From Schistocephalus solidus (lineage: Eukaryota; Platyhelminthes; Cestoda; Diphyllobothriidea; Diphyllobothriidae): DNA of 64,000 nt. Both the position numbers and the translations under genes were made by a program. The stretch covers positions 1 through 64,000 of the forward strand of contig WEDG01005507.1 of assembly GCA_017591395.1 (NCBI GenBank), given 5' to 3'. Shown here piece by piece: positions 22,375-36,003 of this stretch; the first letter of the stretch is position 1; every line of letters starts with the position of its first letter. Under the pieces are notes generated by a model. It was given only the letters and a program-made list of their open reading frames with translations, ran no database searches and was not told the origin of the DNA.

Positions 22375-22725
22375 TAGGGATTTCTAATACGGGCCCTAAA
22401 CAAGACACGGGAATAGGAACACCGCACCCAAGTAATAAATGTGGAACTCCACATGAATGTTAACTATTCCCATGGTCTAACCCTAACATTAGCCGTATGA
22501 TAAACCTGACCTGTAATCCTAATCTTAACCCTAACCCTTCAGTTAAAACTAACCCTACACTCAGCCTTAACTTTTCTTAAGTAAGCATAAACAACCCTAA
22601 ACTTTACCCGAGCCCTAACAAGACCATAAACCTATTTTCCTTGGAATTTGTTGTAGAGTCATATGTATTGCGGGTGAATCCTGTTCTCACGTCCTGTATA
22701 GGGGACCATGTAAGGCATCCTAACC
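22375..22725. repeat. Two family T pieces, head to head
   Basis: A minus-strand tail (22,375-22,455; complement reads ggtgttcctattcccgtgtc) faces a plus-strand copy (22,485-22,725). The plus copy has a degenerate array with two clear ttaaccctaaccc-like units near 22,525, followed by ccttggaatttg, the tgtattgcggg tail and gttctcacgtcctgtatagg. Confidence 0.6.
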
Positions 22726-25159
22726 AACTTCTCTCTAGCACGTACACATCAATTTACTAGCACAAAGGTGGTCTAGGATTACGTGCGTTACGTCTTTCGT
22801 GAGTGGTGACCTGGGTTTGCCGCCAGTAACTAACGCTGTCAACTAATCCAATACGGTTGTTCATCCTGCTCTTTATTATTTGTCTATAAATTCGACCGTC
22901 TGACCTCATCGTTCCCTTTTCCCCTTTTCAGCCAGACGGCACGCGTTCCTAGCAGGGATCCGCGTGCGACGAATCCAGTCACCATGCCCTCTATCTTCTT
23001 GCATTCAAATTGCAATCAAGAGCACGAGGCAGCCAAACAGTTCGCCTGCCCCCTCCCCCTGTTTATACCGGAAACGCGTCAGGGCGCCGCCCACCCCAAC
23101 CGCTAGCGGGCTGGCATAGTCAAAGAGGCGACCAGTGAGGACAGTGGAGGCACGCACGACGCACTCATTTTAGTCTCAATCGGTCCTGCTCAGCGCGTTT
23201 GGCGCAATTAGGATAGGACGCGTTCTAGCTCGGTTCTATTCAGCCTCAGCCAATATGACAGGAAAGGTTGGAGGTCCCACTCACCACTTCTAAGCTCCTC
23301 CAGTCTCAGCGTCTTCGCCTTCAGCCTTCGCCAACGATTACTCGGCTGCTATCGAACTGGTTGTGCTCGCCAATACGTCCGTAAATATTTTAAGCATACA
23401 GATCAGGACCAAAAACTTCATGGGACAAATGGGGGAGTAAGTCGAGCAAGTGAAGGTTCCTTAACCTGGAAGCTATGAACGTCAGAAGCACGTTTTTATT
23501 CTCCTTCTGTAATTGCAATGTGTCCTATCTATAAGAAAACGTACACAGTTCATCTCCTTCCAGCTTTGCTACTGAAGCATGTGGACGCGCGCTTGTCTAG
23601 GACGCAAATTTCTGACATTCAAATCACCTAACCGGATGCATCAGACCTCGGATTCGGGGTAGTCTGAAGAGCGGAAGAAATACCAGCATGCGCATTGGAT
23701 GGTTCGCTCGTTTTGTGAAGCCTGTATGAGCAGAAGCCCGTTGTATGCTCGAAGTATTGTTTCCAAAAAGTCAGGCTCCTTTAAATTTCGACTTCGTATC
23801 ACAAACGGTTTGGGCAATAAATGCTTTTCGAACAATAGAGGAAGTAACTCCTGCCTGCAGGCAAACGCCAAATCGAACACAGGAATTTCTTTTCGTACGA
23901 CCAAGGATAAAAAAGGGTTCTTCAAGCACGGAAACTTTTCAGCAGTCACTATCGGTTAACCAATTTGGCTTGGACGGGACAATTTAGAAACAAACGCTGT
24001 ATTGCGGGGGAACTAATAAAAGTTTACTGTAAAAAACGAAATAAAAATCCATATTAGTGATTAATATGCACGATCTTTCTGCTTTATAAAACTTCGGGGA
24101 GTTGATTTAAGCAAAATTGCGGCGAATCTACGCTAACGGCAACATAACCGGCTACCGGATGCTTGCAGCATTCAAATTATATTAAGGCTTGGTTCAGAAG
24201 GAAAGGTGTGTTGGCTTTTTGCTTCTTTCCTTCGCATTTAGGAGGAGAACTAAATGAAGCAATGTGGCTGCATAGGCGAATGGAGACTTGAATATGACGA
24301 GCATAGAAAACGTTCATGTGCATATTTAAGTTCAAATTATTTGAATCGTTACTTTGAACGGAATTTAGACTGATCCATCTTCTAGGCAGTGTCCAGAATA
24401 TTACAATAGGACCGCGCGATATGCAGCCTTTTTATGGTTCCTCCGTCATAGGAGGCAAGAACCATCGCTGGCTCGAGGGTGCGTACTGACTTGCATATAA
24501 ACCGGTTGGCACTGAGAGGGTGGATTCACTGCGTTTACCCCGCTGCCTCTTCCCACGTCCACAATGCTCAAATTATAATGCAAGGCCAAGACGACTGAAG
24601 ACGGTCGCGGGTGACTAGTACACACGAACCAGAGGGAAGGAGCGGTCCTCTGATCCTGAATATTTTTTTCGTAAAGGCCTCATTAAAAGTCAGCATTGCA
24701 AACTGAACCGTAGTCCGTGGAAGCCCCATCTATCCCGTTGATTTATAGTCTCTAACGTAGTGGCTTTCAGTGCATTGCTCTAATTCAATGCGCGCAAACT
24801 TTATTATTTACTAAAGAAGCACGAGGTGGCTCCTCATCAGTTCAAACACGCTTTCTCTTTCGATCTCTCTATTTACTCCTTCCTCAAGCTACCTCTCTCA
24901 TCGCGGACTAGCATGGTGGTAGACTCGGGTTGGATGGGTTGCAGTGGCTGATGTGACGTAAATCTAACGCGTGGCACGCCTTCGTGGTGCTCATTCAGGC
25001 ATAGCGCACCAGTACAGAGCCCGAACTAGCTGGTCTATTCCAACCCTGTCAGTCTTTAGTCATAATTAGTGAAAGCTCAATTCATTTTTTCTTATTGTGT
25101 AAGGCGCTTGCGCAGGAATCACTTACGTGCCCATCCCCCCTCTGGCAGGAACAGTGGCA
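22726..25159. other. No recognisable gene; GC-rich patch near 22,930-23,240
   Basis: The patch 22,930-23,240 is richer in GC and CpG than its surroundings but has no assignable promoter or exon. Opposing frames at 23,641-23,987 (80-102 codons) have no recognised domain. A short run reading PDASDLGFGVV at about 23,633 resembles RNase H of LTR elements but has no supporting context. Confidence 0.4.
24905..24990 (+). repeat. Short repeat shared with 34,860-34,940
   Basis: The order ggttggatg, tggctgatg, acgt and aa-taac recurs at 34,860-34,940. That second copy is preceded by ggggttcgagtctc, which fits a tRNA-type B box, so the family may be a tRNA-derived short interspersed element. Identity is modest and the extent is uncertain. 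Confidence 0.35.
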
Positions 25160-25430
25160 TTGTGCTAAATTCTAGACAATGTACATATTTTCGTGTCCTA
25201 AACTCGGTTCTAACACTAGCCCTAAAGCAAACCTTAACCATAACCCTACTCTGCACTCTAACACGTAACTCTAACCCTAGCCATAACCTTAACACCAATC
25301 GTAACCTTGACACTGGCCTTAACCTTAAACCTAATTACCTTGGAACTTTGCTCAAAGCCATCTGTATTACGGGGTGTTCCTATTCTCTTGTCGGATGGGG
25401 TATGGAGGGGGACATAAGCGATCCCTGTTG
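25160..25430 (+). repeat. Family T copy with the longest telomere-like array
   Basis: About 140 bp of degenerate CCTAAC units (for example aaccataaccctac and aactctaaccctagcc) follow ttttcgtgtcctaa and end at taattaccttggaa. The shared tail ctgtattacggggtgttcct and tattctcttgtcggatgggg follows. Frames through the array are low-complexity by-products. Confidence 0.7.
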
Positions 25431-28400
25431 AGACTTGATAAATCAAAGTTCTTTCATGATTCGTCTACAAGGCCCCTTCTACCTCGTGTGTTGCAGCATC
25501 CAGGATTTCCAAGCTGGAGCTTCTAGTTTCAACCAGCATCAAAATGTTGTTCGTCATTTTTTTCCTAGACGGTTAATCACCCAGTGAAAGTGTCTTCTAT
25601 CTTTTACTTAAGCCAGATAAGTCTGTGAAGCAAGATATGTACTGATTCTGTGTTTGCTCGAATGGAAAGCATACTTTACCCGTCTACGGCAGGATATGAT
25701 CACATGATTGACGGATTCCGCGCTGGCCAGCAAGCAAAGCAGCTAACATAGACAGGTGCTGTGCTTGCCAAGCCTCTGTGTGTGAACTATTATGTACTGT
25801 GATGGACTTCGAGCACGTGCATTAGAGTGACAGAACAGGCTTGTGTCCACTTGAACGAGCCCGGCTACGGTTGCTGTAGGCGTCATGTGTGGCCGGTTCA
25901 GTAGCCCCGTGAGGGTGGGGGAGCTAAGGGCACGTGGACAGGCACGCAGATGTGGTCATTCCGACCGGAGTAAGTGGTCAGCCGCTATGACACAAGTGAC
26001 GTAACACCCCCACTCTCGCTGTGACGGTAGCGGCTGAGACGGCCATGACGACTTAAATGCTTCTGCATGGGGGGGGGGTCGGGGGCGTTTTTCACCCGCG
26101 TCGGTCGTCCCTTTTCGCCCCCAGCACGATCACAGCAAGGCATTGCGCCGGAGGCCGCTAACACACTTCCGCTTCCCCCCGACAACAACAGCAACTCCGA
26201 GTACGCTCTCCCGCCGCGAGGGAGGAGAGCATTCCCTGGTCTCGGTTAGAGGCCAGGTGAGTGAAGGTAATTACACGCTTACAGCGCCGTCTGCTCCCCA
26301 TGTCTACACAGGGTTCAGCTTTCAAACGGTTCCTCTGTCGACTTCATCCTAGTGGGTTACCAGGACTTCTGGGTTGCAGCAGACGCTCCTACAGGTCAGT
26401 CTAATTGGCTTAATGGATTGGTAAAGAGAAAGCGGAGAGTACATGGTTATGCAGCATTGTAGCCCTAGGTCGGCACTGAAAAAAAGATCGGTCTAAAGCA
26501 GAGAACAGTCCCCTGAAGGCAGGTGTGAATATATGAATATATTTATTTGACCATAAAGGATATGACGCACAGCCTTGAATCCCCCTCATGCTAAGATTGC
26601 TACTTTTGGATGCCTCCCACAAATCCTTGGGAGTTTACCTTAAAAACCTAAGTCCTCAGAAGTACAGTCAGTGACCTATCTCGCTAAATGTTATCGAAAA
26701 TTCTGCAATGCACTTTCGACTAGAAGGCATTACTTGTAACCGTATCCGTCCTTCAAAGCTGAATAAGACGTGATTTTCTACCAAATGAGTGCAGAAAACA
26801 ACATTCGTGGGCATATATTCTATAAAGGATAGTTGGATTTAAGAGAGCCTTGGAACTAAATTGAAAAGGCGCACGCGGCTTATCTAGTAACTTTTTTACC
26901 GAGTGTGGTCTTAGCAGGCAGCCGACACAGAGTAAATTCATGGCCTGACTGAAATATGTTTGGAGTGTACGGTAAGCTAACAAGTATTTAAAACCAATTT
27001 TAAATTAATCCTTCCCTAAGCAAAAACGCATTTCAGCATTTCGGTTAACATTTCAGGAGATCGGTCACTGGGTAGAGATGCGATACTGCCCTTCGCTCCA
27101 GAATTGAATTTTTGCTAATAAAAGCGCATACAAAAGCCAAAGGCAACGGTTAACTAGCCATCTACATAGGGGGTGAGATTGACATAGAGTAGGTTAAAAA
27201 CAATTCTAGAGTGCTCATGAAGTATGCACCATTCACTGACTTCTAGACATGCTGGTGCAGTAAAACATTGTAAAATTCGCCTTTTCAGCCCTGGGATAAA
27301 ACGATTAATAACAACGAAAGCGCACCAGGCTAGCCAAGTCGGCGATCGAATAGACGGAAGTTGGGATGTAACCTTTCGAATCGGGAGCCTAAGGGCGACA
27401 GCCTTATTCCCTCAGTAAAGTGACTTAAATAGGTGTTTTTATAAACTGGTTCGGCTCATATTGCGTAGTTTACCCATCCGCCGGTAAACGTGCCTGAGTC
27501 ACAAGTTCGATTTTGTAGTAAGTAATAATCCGTAAAATATAACATGCTTCATCATTTGATTTTACAAATGTTCGCTTATGGACCACAGCGGGCTCATTAC
27601 GTAAATATGTCCTTCTACTAGGTACATAACCATTTTCCCGAGAACCTAGACGAGTCAACAGTAGCTAAGTCACTGATGGTGAATAGATTGCAGACTGCCT
27701 CGCAGATTATTTGGAGCATTTGCAGCGAAAATAAAGCCGTTTTGCGGCTAAAATGCAGGAGTTGAAAAGTTCCAATAAATCATCAGACCAAAAACCTATT
27801 CTTCAGTAAGTTTTTCCCCAAAGGTTATGAAGCCTAATCTAGTGAACGTTTGCCATCCCATATTCTTTCTTCTTTGCTGTCCAGGACTGCTGCCGGCTCA
27901 ACTGCCTTATATTCTATCCAAAGGAAGTAGTCAAGCAAGAGGAAGCAAGTAGCTTTCTACTTTTGAAGAAGTCAAATTCGACGAACAGTCTTTTTCCATG
28001 CTTCATCCCCAGGCCTATATAGCAATATGAATTACGTTAAAGCAGCAAAAAGTGGAAAACAACCAATGAACAGTAGTCAATGGGGAGAGAGTTAAGGGCT
28101 TTCAGACATAGCTGCTAGCCGGTTTAATGATAGTCTAGCTCTGTCAGGGTCATGGACAGGAGGGGAGGGGATTCTGAAAGTGATTTCTGCTTATGATTCG
28201 TCACCGTATCGTAACATGGCGGGATTCGGGAACGAACACGCAGGGCTCAACTTAGGCCAGGGCAGATCGAGGGTTTGCGCAAACGCGTGCTTCGAGCACA
28301 AGATTGGTTAGATTTGCCACCTGCTTTGACATCGAAAGAAGCCGCTGCGCAGGAACTTGGAGAACCTGACCTGCACTTTATAGATGACTCGAAATTCTTG

Positions 28401-31400
28401 GCTGACGCCCACCCGTTGCACGCTGTTAACCAAGTGAGCCACAATTTAGCTGCAGATGGAATTTTTCTTGTTTTTATTTTATCAGGCAGATTGCTGCTCT
28501 CTAATCCGTCTACAAAGGCGTGTAGTCGCCCAACCAATATAACCTGCAGCATAGGAGCAAGTGAAGGCGTGGATGTACACTGAAGTAATCTGAAAGGGCA
28601 GCTTATCCTTACGTTAAAGGCTAAGATGCAAAGTGGACGAGAAAATTAACCTTTTCTTGGTGGTTAGGTAGGTGCGAGCTGACCGGGTCCCCTCAAAATG
28701 GCACTGTGTGAAAAGCTCCTTCTTTTCAGCCGCCGGCACATCCGTTTTTACGGACGTTCCTTCGTATATCTTGTGATAGATTTATCCTGCAAGCTATGGC
28801 CTCGCAGAATGTTTCGTATAGAGACTATTTCGTTCTCCGGCATATCTTGAATACACATTCTTCTAGTTCGCTTGGCTAGGCAACGTGGGAAGCTTCATTT
28901 CGGAGCCAGAGGTACAAAACTGTAGAAATCGGTGGATTGTCTTGCCCAAGTTTTTTTACGAACTATTCTTCACCGAATTATGCCATCAGACATTCTACTA
29001 AGTCGGACGTCCAGAACAGGGAAACGCTCACTCTTCTCTCTTTATTAAAGACCTGAAGATGAATAATCGACAAACATAATTTATTCGAATGCGACATCTT
29101 TCATTTTTGCATGGATAAAATAACAGAACTTTCTACGCTGGTTTGCATATCACTTCGTATGTGCTTCGGGACACTGACACCGTCAGTGGGCTTTTTCAAA
29201 AGGTAAAGTTGACAAAGACTAGTTTTTCAAGTTCTTTTCCACACTTTTCAGTGTGTAGATAAACGGTCTCATGGTTTACTGGAAGACTTGGTCCTCCAGA
29301 AGTAGGTCAGACAATTAATGTTGGTTTGCGCCTCTCCTAAAAAGTCTGTAGCTTTACATATGGGGTGTACGATGTGGATTGTAATTTCACGTAGGATACA
29401 ACAACAACCCCTTTCTAAACGTAAGTGCTGAACTTTTACCTCATATCTGAGACCGAGGCATCGGCCTGTCTCCTTTCGGATGAGTCGGGTCGAATCCTGT
29501 GAACGGAATCATTGGGCAGGCACTTCATGCACCACCGCTTGTCTAACTGTATGAGTTGAAGTGACATTTCAGAGAATTTCAGGAGTGTTCGTACAAAACC
29601 ATTAAGGTCAAGGCTATCTTATGCTTGAGGTCGAATAGTGAAAATAAAATCATGCATAATCTGCCGTTAATCAGATTTTTGGACAAAATTGTGGTTTGTA
29701 GCAATGTACTTTACTCAGACGCAATTTATCGCTTCCCCACACCATGTATACGAGTATTCAATGCGACGCGGTAAACCTGCTCATTCGAATGTGGCTACTC
29801 ATCCTTCAAGCACACAACAGGAGTCAGCTACCCTCGAACACGGTGTTTTAGCGATGACATGCACCCACCTACATCCAACCACACCTACATTCACGCACCG
29901 CTCCTGTCCGTACTTAACAACACTGTCGATTTTATCTGCTCTGCCAGCCGCCTCGACTCAACAGTCGTCTAGCCGAACTTTAACTGCGCTGCCATTGCTC
30001 CTCCCCTCGCCCTCCGTTCTCCCCTCCCTACCTACGTACCACCCACCCACCTTCGTTGCGGCTCGGTCGATTTGATCAAACTGCGCAGTTACAAAGAATG
30101 CTGCAACTACCCCGTCCCATCGATGTTTAGTTGTTCTGGCCCTTCGCTGACTTCTTCGTCTTCCGACGTTATCCTCCAGCCCGCAAAACCTACCGTCACC
30201 ATCTCACGCTCGAAGTTCATCTGAAGTGAACTTGATGAAGGGACGGAAGTATGGGTAGGTCGGAACAGGAGAACAAGGCGCGGAGACGAGACACGGTGAC
30301 TGCAGTGGACCTGGGGAGGGCGGAGTAGGTATGCGTGCTCGCGCGTGTGCGTTCGCTGTCAAACTGTGAGCTCGGTCCGCAGGGCGTGCGCGCTAGCGAG
30401 TACTACCCGAGAGCGGCGAATTGGGATCGTGGCGGACGGTAATGTAGATGGCGCAGGACATGTGTGGGTGGGCGGCAGGGGGAGAAGGAGGGGGGAAGGG
30501 GTGCGGCAGCCTGCGCATCCGCACGTGGAACGATGAGGTTACCGATAAAGCCAGCTGCGTTGTCTCGTTCTCCTACTACTACTGCTGGTGTTTCTCTTCT
30601 GACGAACATATTTGAGAGGTGCGTGTGCTGTGGACGGTAGAAGCCCGTTTTGGGGGTTGGCGGTGGAGGAGTTTTGAAGGTTAAGTTGACAACCCGGGGA
30701 GGTTTACTGCCATGGGTGAGCCATGCTGAGTTTCGTTCTAGATTCCCCTCCTCCTATGCACGACAAATTCTGTCTGTGGAGGAAGTGGAGTGCTTTCTAT
30801 AACGGGACTGAAAGCTGAAACAGTGCGAATTGGGATAAGCGTTTTGGCTCTTTCCACTATTTAAAACAAGGAAGTGAAGGCTGACTTGTCAAACCCTCCC
30901 TTGAAAAATCGGATATTGCAAATTAGAATATTTTCAACAGAGAAGCCAGTTAGGGGAATTTTATCAGATGATTATCATTGTCCGTTTAGATAGGAGCAAG
31001 TATAAGCGGTCGGTTGGACACGGATATGTGTTCCACCCTGAACTATGGTGCAAGGCCACATGTATTACAGGAAGTGTGGCGATGGGGGTGATGCATACTT
31101 GTTGCAATATATGAAAAAGTGTTTCGTGGAAGGATTTTTCAGGGGTACACATAACTCTGCCGAACTCGGGGGTCATGGGTATTCTATTGTGACGTTTCCA
31201 AGGCATTTCTACTGTAAAGGCTCATTCTGATATCGGAACGTGCAGTATTTACAGCTCCATGCATATCGGCAGACGTAATGTAATTATGTAAGGCATTCAA
31301 ATCTCGAGACGGGTCGGGTATTGTTCCTATGTCAATGGCTCGGCAATATTATGGCTGCTCTGGTCATAATGAGTCAGTAACGTAGGAACTGAACCTTTCC

Positions 31401-34400
31401 TAACGTTCCAAATATTTTTTTAGAAAAATAAGCGACAATGTTACAACGTACAAATGGCATAGAGGACTTACTTGGATAATGGAGGCCGTTAAGAATTTAA
31501 GGCAGACAGAAAAATACCTACTAATTTACAGCTCTTTACTACTATCTAAAGGTCCAGTACGCGTGTTTACATGTTGCAGAAAGTCACGTACCATTTTGAT
31601 GCCAAGTTAATAAACATCTCTTTGTTATATTTCTGGGGATTGCAGAAACTAAATCTGTTAAGGGCTTACTATGTAATATTTTGTCCTCCAGAAACTGTCC
31701 AACGTCTTTATACTGACAAGAGATTCACCAAGCAGAATAGTCAAAATTAGGGGTCCTAATCAATTTCATAAAGATAACTCTAAACTCCAAATACTAGGTT
31801 ATTTCGGGAGCATAAAAGTCGGAGAAAAGCGTCACCCGGATGCCTCCCGTAATCACTCAGGAAGGCGACCAGCCGTTAAACGCCTACTGCATGACCGACT
31901 ATCTTTCGGACGCTCGGATCTTGAACTGTTTTTCTGCTTTCGTCCCTCCGTTTAGATATAATTTCTGCCCTTAAAATTCAGCACTCTCTGAGAGGCTGAC
32001 TGATTCTGCGGGTGATTTCATCTTGCCAGAGAAAGTACGTTTCAACTCCAGCTCCGTCTCATTCGCAACAATTTTCTGCTCTATAAACTTGTGTTACGAG
32101 TTCAATGATCGACGGTTGAACACAGGCTTTGACCACACTATTTGCCCTGATACATGTGCATAGGGATAAGCTCTTTCTCAATAACCGATTAAGCTGTCTG
32201 CTTTTCCATCTCCAACTAGGCCGAGACGAACCTCTGAACTTCACAACTGTGGTGCCACGCTGTGCACGAGACCGCATAATCCGCACCCCACTTTCCCACT
32301 CGCTTCTCGGGGTTACCATGGCCACTGACGATCCCAGTGTGGATATTAGACTGGCAAGCGTATTATTATGCAGCTTATGTGCTTAGTCTAGCAGCTTGCT
32401 GAGGGTAGGAAGTGAGGATACATGAAGATTGGTGGGTTATTGCGTTTCCACCGGTCTGCTCTCTTCCATGGCTCCCCACCGCAACGGGACGAGTGCCCCC
32501 CGCGGGGCCACGCGACCACGGATTGGAGCCGACCGGAGCCCGTGTGAGCTATGTGTGATAAGTAGGCCTAGCAACAAGAACACTCAGTTCACTGATTTTC
32601 GGCACGGTTTCCGCTTGGAATTCAATTGCTGCCTTTAAACCACAAAAATAAAGGGCCCAAAGCCCTCTGAAGCCGACCTCTGGAGTCAACTAAACTACCT
32701 CGCCCTTATTGAGGTCAATATGAGCTGCTTATAGGCCGGAAATCTATATGGAGAGCACCTTGTTTGGAAAATATACTTCTTTTTCAGATGTCTGTCAAGT
32801 CATATTGCACAGCCAGGCTGGAAATTTCTGGGTGGTCAGTGAACTAGAAATGAATAGGATGTAATGATTGAAACATTTAAAATAATGATAAAAACTAAGG
32901 CATCTCTATCCTTTACTTTACGAGAACCACCGTAGTCGAAATTTTTGAAGGCCTTATTCATGCTTCTGAGACACCTTGTCTAAGATGACAAGAAATGTAT
33001 GAATTCATGACGAATGACTTAAGCGTGAAAGCAATTAGGGCACACTAGTGACGGTAAAGGGATCGATTGGGGTTCTTCACCTGCAGCATCAAATCTTCCT
33101 AGTTCCCTATTCGTCAGTGGAATTGCTTTATGGCCTCCCATTAGATCTAAATCGTTCCCAATTGAATAAATGGTCAGGATTGAGCCCTAATGGTGTTAGG
33201 AACGTGTCTGCTTAGCGGACACAACTGAATGACAACAAGGGAAACCCAGGGGTTGTAGTAATTAAAATGCCCGAGTTTTTAATAATACCTTATGCCCGCA
33301 AGTGTGATAGCATTTCGGTATGCGTACAAACAGGGGGTGGTCCGAAACAAACGGTATAGAACTAGCTGCGAAACAAGCCATTCGATTTTAAAAAGGTTTA
33401 GCTAAAACTTCGATGGATTCCTTCGAGCTACTTGAAGAATGAACTGGGACAACTAACAGCTATTGAAAGGTGAAAGATGAGATTTTTACACTTTGGTTTT
33501 TAATTTTGTAACTTATAATGTCAACACTAGGCATGTGACGGTTTTTTATTGTTGGCCATCTAGATGTAAAGCCTTCTTCCATTGTAAAAACAAGGCCAAG
33601 CAAGTATAGCATTGTCTCATGAGAGAGGATTTACTCGGTATATCCTGAGAACCGGGCGTGTATACAGTAAGTGTGCTATCTTAGGAAATATAAACTGATA
33701 TTCTGAAATATATTTGCGATCAGAAAAGATAACTGAAGCAGGGTTACAATATAAATGATCATACAGCATAATCCCAAAATATTTAAATCACATAAGGATG
33801 CCGGCTTTTAAATAGGTTTATTTGCGGTCACCTACAAAAGCCACATTTTAAAAAATGACTGCTTAAGCAGTATTCTGTTTCCATGCTATTATAAATAAAT
33901 ATATATTTATAGAAAGCATGCACGGAAATATTATTTATTGTACTAATTTGGTTGCAAATTACGTTTTATTTAAATTTTATACTTAAATAAAGGGTATCGG
34001 TTGGTTTCACACAGTTTCTACATGTGGCGTTTTGAAAGCCACAAAATGGCCATTCATAAACCTATATATATGTCCATTTATTACTGCTGAATTTAAAGTC
34101 TACAAAATGGTCAAAATCTACTACGAACTTTATGAGACCTATATGGTGCCTTCTTAATGGCTTACCGAAATAGATTGTTTCCTCTACGCAGAAAATTTAC
34201 AGTGTTTAGTTTGGAAACCTGCATAACACACGTAACAGCAAGTTGCATTCAAAATTATTCTAGGAATCAAACAGTTTCTTTAAAACCGAACGATGCTCTT
34301 TCTTCGAGTATAAAATTCGAAGGCAAAGGAAGTATATACCAAATTAGTACAAAAAATAGCTTCGGGTATGCTTTCTCCAGAGTATACTTAGATTTATAAA

Positions 34401-34859
34401 GACATAGATAATCAATGGGAAAAAGGCGGCTGAAGGGGGCTCGTCTAAAAACCGGCATCCTGATGTGACAGACATATCTTGGGAGTATGCTGCACGATAA
34501 GTAATATTACGACCCTACTTAATTAATCACTTCTAATGGCAACGCATTTCGGAATTTCTTTTAAAACTTCATGAAAAAGCACGTCTACTGTAGACCTTTG
34601 CGAATCTGAGTAGACATTTCTGTTTTAATTTGCTGCTCGGGGCCTCGAACTATCCGGGTTACCAGCCCTTCCAACAGATTAAATGCTCGTCTGAACGCGG
34701 CAGCCAGGAAGAGCTTTGGCCCCGGGGCTCCAAGGCAACGCGCAAACGCTCACTTCCACCCTGAACTCATGATAAATTGCTGTATACCATTCTCATGTGA
34801 CTGTGAACTCCAGATCTCAGCCGACGTTGTCCGACTCCGTTAGTACTGGATGATCAGCT
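25431..34859. other. Long stretch without a recognisable gene
   Basis: No frame above 128 codons, and none with a domain I can name. Two GC-rich patches stand out: 26,040-26,250 (with a run of about ten G near 26,070) and 30,240-30,560 (CpG-rich, with gcgtgc and gcgcgtgtgcg). They could be CpG-rich promoters of an unseen gene, but no TATA box, initiator or first exon can be assigned. The frame at 29,689-30,075 is rich in T, P, S and H and looks compositional. Single host exons with introns would not be visible by this kind of reading. Confidence 0.4.
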
Positions 34860-34940
34860 GGCTCGGGGTTCGAGTCTCGGGCGGGCTTCGTTGGTTGGAT
34901 GTCACTGGCTGATGACGTGAAAGTAACCAGAAAGGGCTCA
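34860..34940 (+). repeat. Short repeat with B-box-like motif
   Basis: Contains ggggttcgagtctc, close to the RNA polymerase III B-box consensus, followed by ggttggatg, actggctgatgacgtg and aaagtaaccag, partly shared with 24,905-24,990. No acceptable tRNA cloverleaf was found. Confidence 0.35.
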
Positions 34941-35920
34941 TTCCTGCGGTCCAAAATATCTTCGAAATAGTCAAAGCTTAAATCTTGCAAGGCTAACGGG
35001 AAAATCTACTTTTCAAATTTCACAGTTCATGAACACCATAAAGCTGAACGAGGCCTACTTGGTGAAGCGCCAGCAAATCAACTCAAAACACGATCTTTTC
35101 TGAAGAGAAAACTGCTGAGTTTTTATAACTTTCGGATTTGAGGGTCCGTGTTCAAATTGATGACAGAAAAAGTGTACCTACCAACAGAATCCCATAGTCA
35201 ATTTACAGTTCGTTGGAAAAATTTTCCTGTTCAGCACTGTAAAGAAAAAGCCTAAATTTATAGTCATTTTTCTTGAAATTTATCCGGATAGCACCACTCC
35301 CTTTCAAATCGCTAAGCTTAGAGCATATAAAGGAGAATGCCCGAGGTAGGAGGTATAACGAACCACGGGGCTATTTTCTGAGTTTTGGCCTAAGTTATGC
35401 CCTGAGTACCGGTCATCGAGCGACAAGAGTAAAAAACGCTTTATTCTACAAGAATACCCGTGTAAAATGGAAGAATTCGAGTTCGGCGAAAGAACGGGAT
35501 GGATTAGTTCTCACCAGACCAGATAATAATAAAAGTACGCTTTGGTAGAATAACATGCCATGTCTGAGCACCCTTTACCCTCTCTCCCAATAACTATTGT
35601 TCACAGGTTATTTCCAATTTTGCTGACATATCGCAACTTACTTATATTGCTGCACGGGTCGGATGAGAAATAACAAAAAACGTACGTTCGCCGAACTTGA
35701 CTTCTTTAATGCTGCGTTGTCACTTGCTTATAAGAATTAAATGTCGTTGTTGTCAATTGGGTCTTTTAAACATCCTACTCGGCGGTCTGAAAAAAGGCCG
35801 TCGTCACCTCTTGAAAAGTTCCGCTGCCGTAACATGATGGATGTTACTCACGTAAAAACTCGGCGAATGTTGCACTTAGATTTGCATAATTCATCTGACT
35901 CAATAAGGAAAAAACTAGGC

Positions 35921-36003
35921 AGCCTCGGTGGAGTTGAAACCCCATGCCAGCACATGCAAGGTGTCTGTACAGCCAACGCTCTAACAACCTGAACTACGAG
36001 GCC
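35921..36003 (-). pseudogene. tRNA-like sequence (degenerate tRNA or SINE head)
   Basis: Read on the minus strand, an acceptor stem GGCCTCG pairs with CGAGGCT (one G-T wobble). It is followed by the A-box-like TAGTTCAGG and a D stem GTTC/GAGC. Near the 3' side TGGGG/CTCCA forms a T stem around TTTCAA, close to a B box. The anticodon stem does not form from ttggctgtacagacacc and the T loop is one base short, so I do not call a functional tRNA. A tRNA-derived repeat is more likely. Confidence 0.45.

Noticed and set aside
22485..22620. CCCTAA-like stretch as a chromosome end or true interstitial telomere
   Set aside because: The units are heavily mutated and the same flanks recur at other positions in the window, so it is part of a dispersed repeat.
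23600..23680. Short run PDASDLGFGVV resembling RNase H of an LTR retrotransposon
   Set aside because: An isolated 11-residue resemblance next to stops, with no other retroviral-type motif in order around it.
28247..28583. Opposing frames of about 100 codons on both strands
   Set aside because: No recognisable domain on either strand, and mutual overlap suggests chance openness.
29689..30075. 128-codon frame next to a CpG-rich patch, as a possible host gene
   Set aside because: Composition is dominated by T, P, S and H with no domain; no splice or promoter context can be defended.
34905..34935. CTGATGACGTGAAAG near a B-box-like repeat as a hammerhead
   Set aside because: No helix II between CTGATGA and GAAA and no cleavage triplet.
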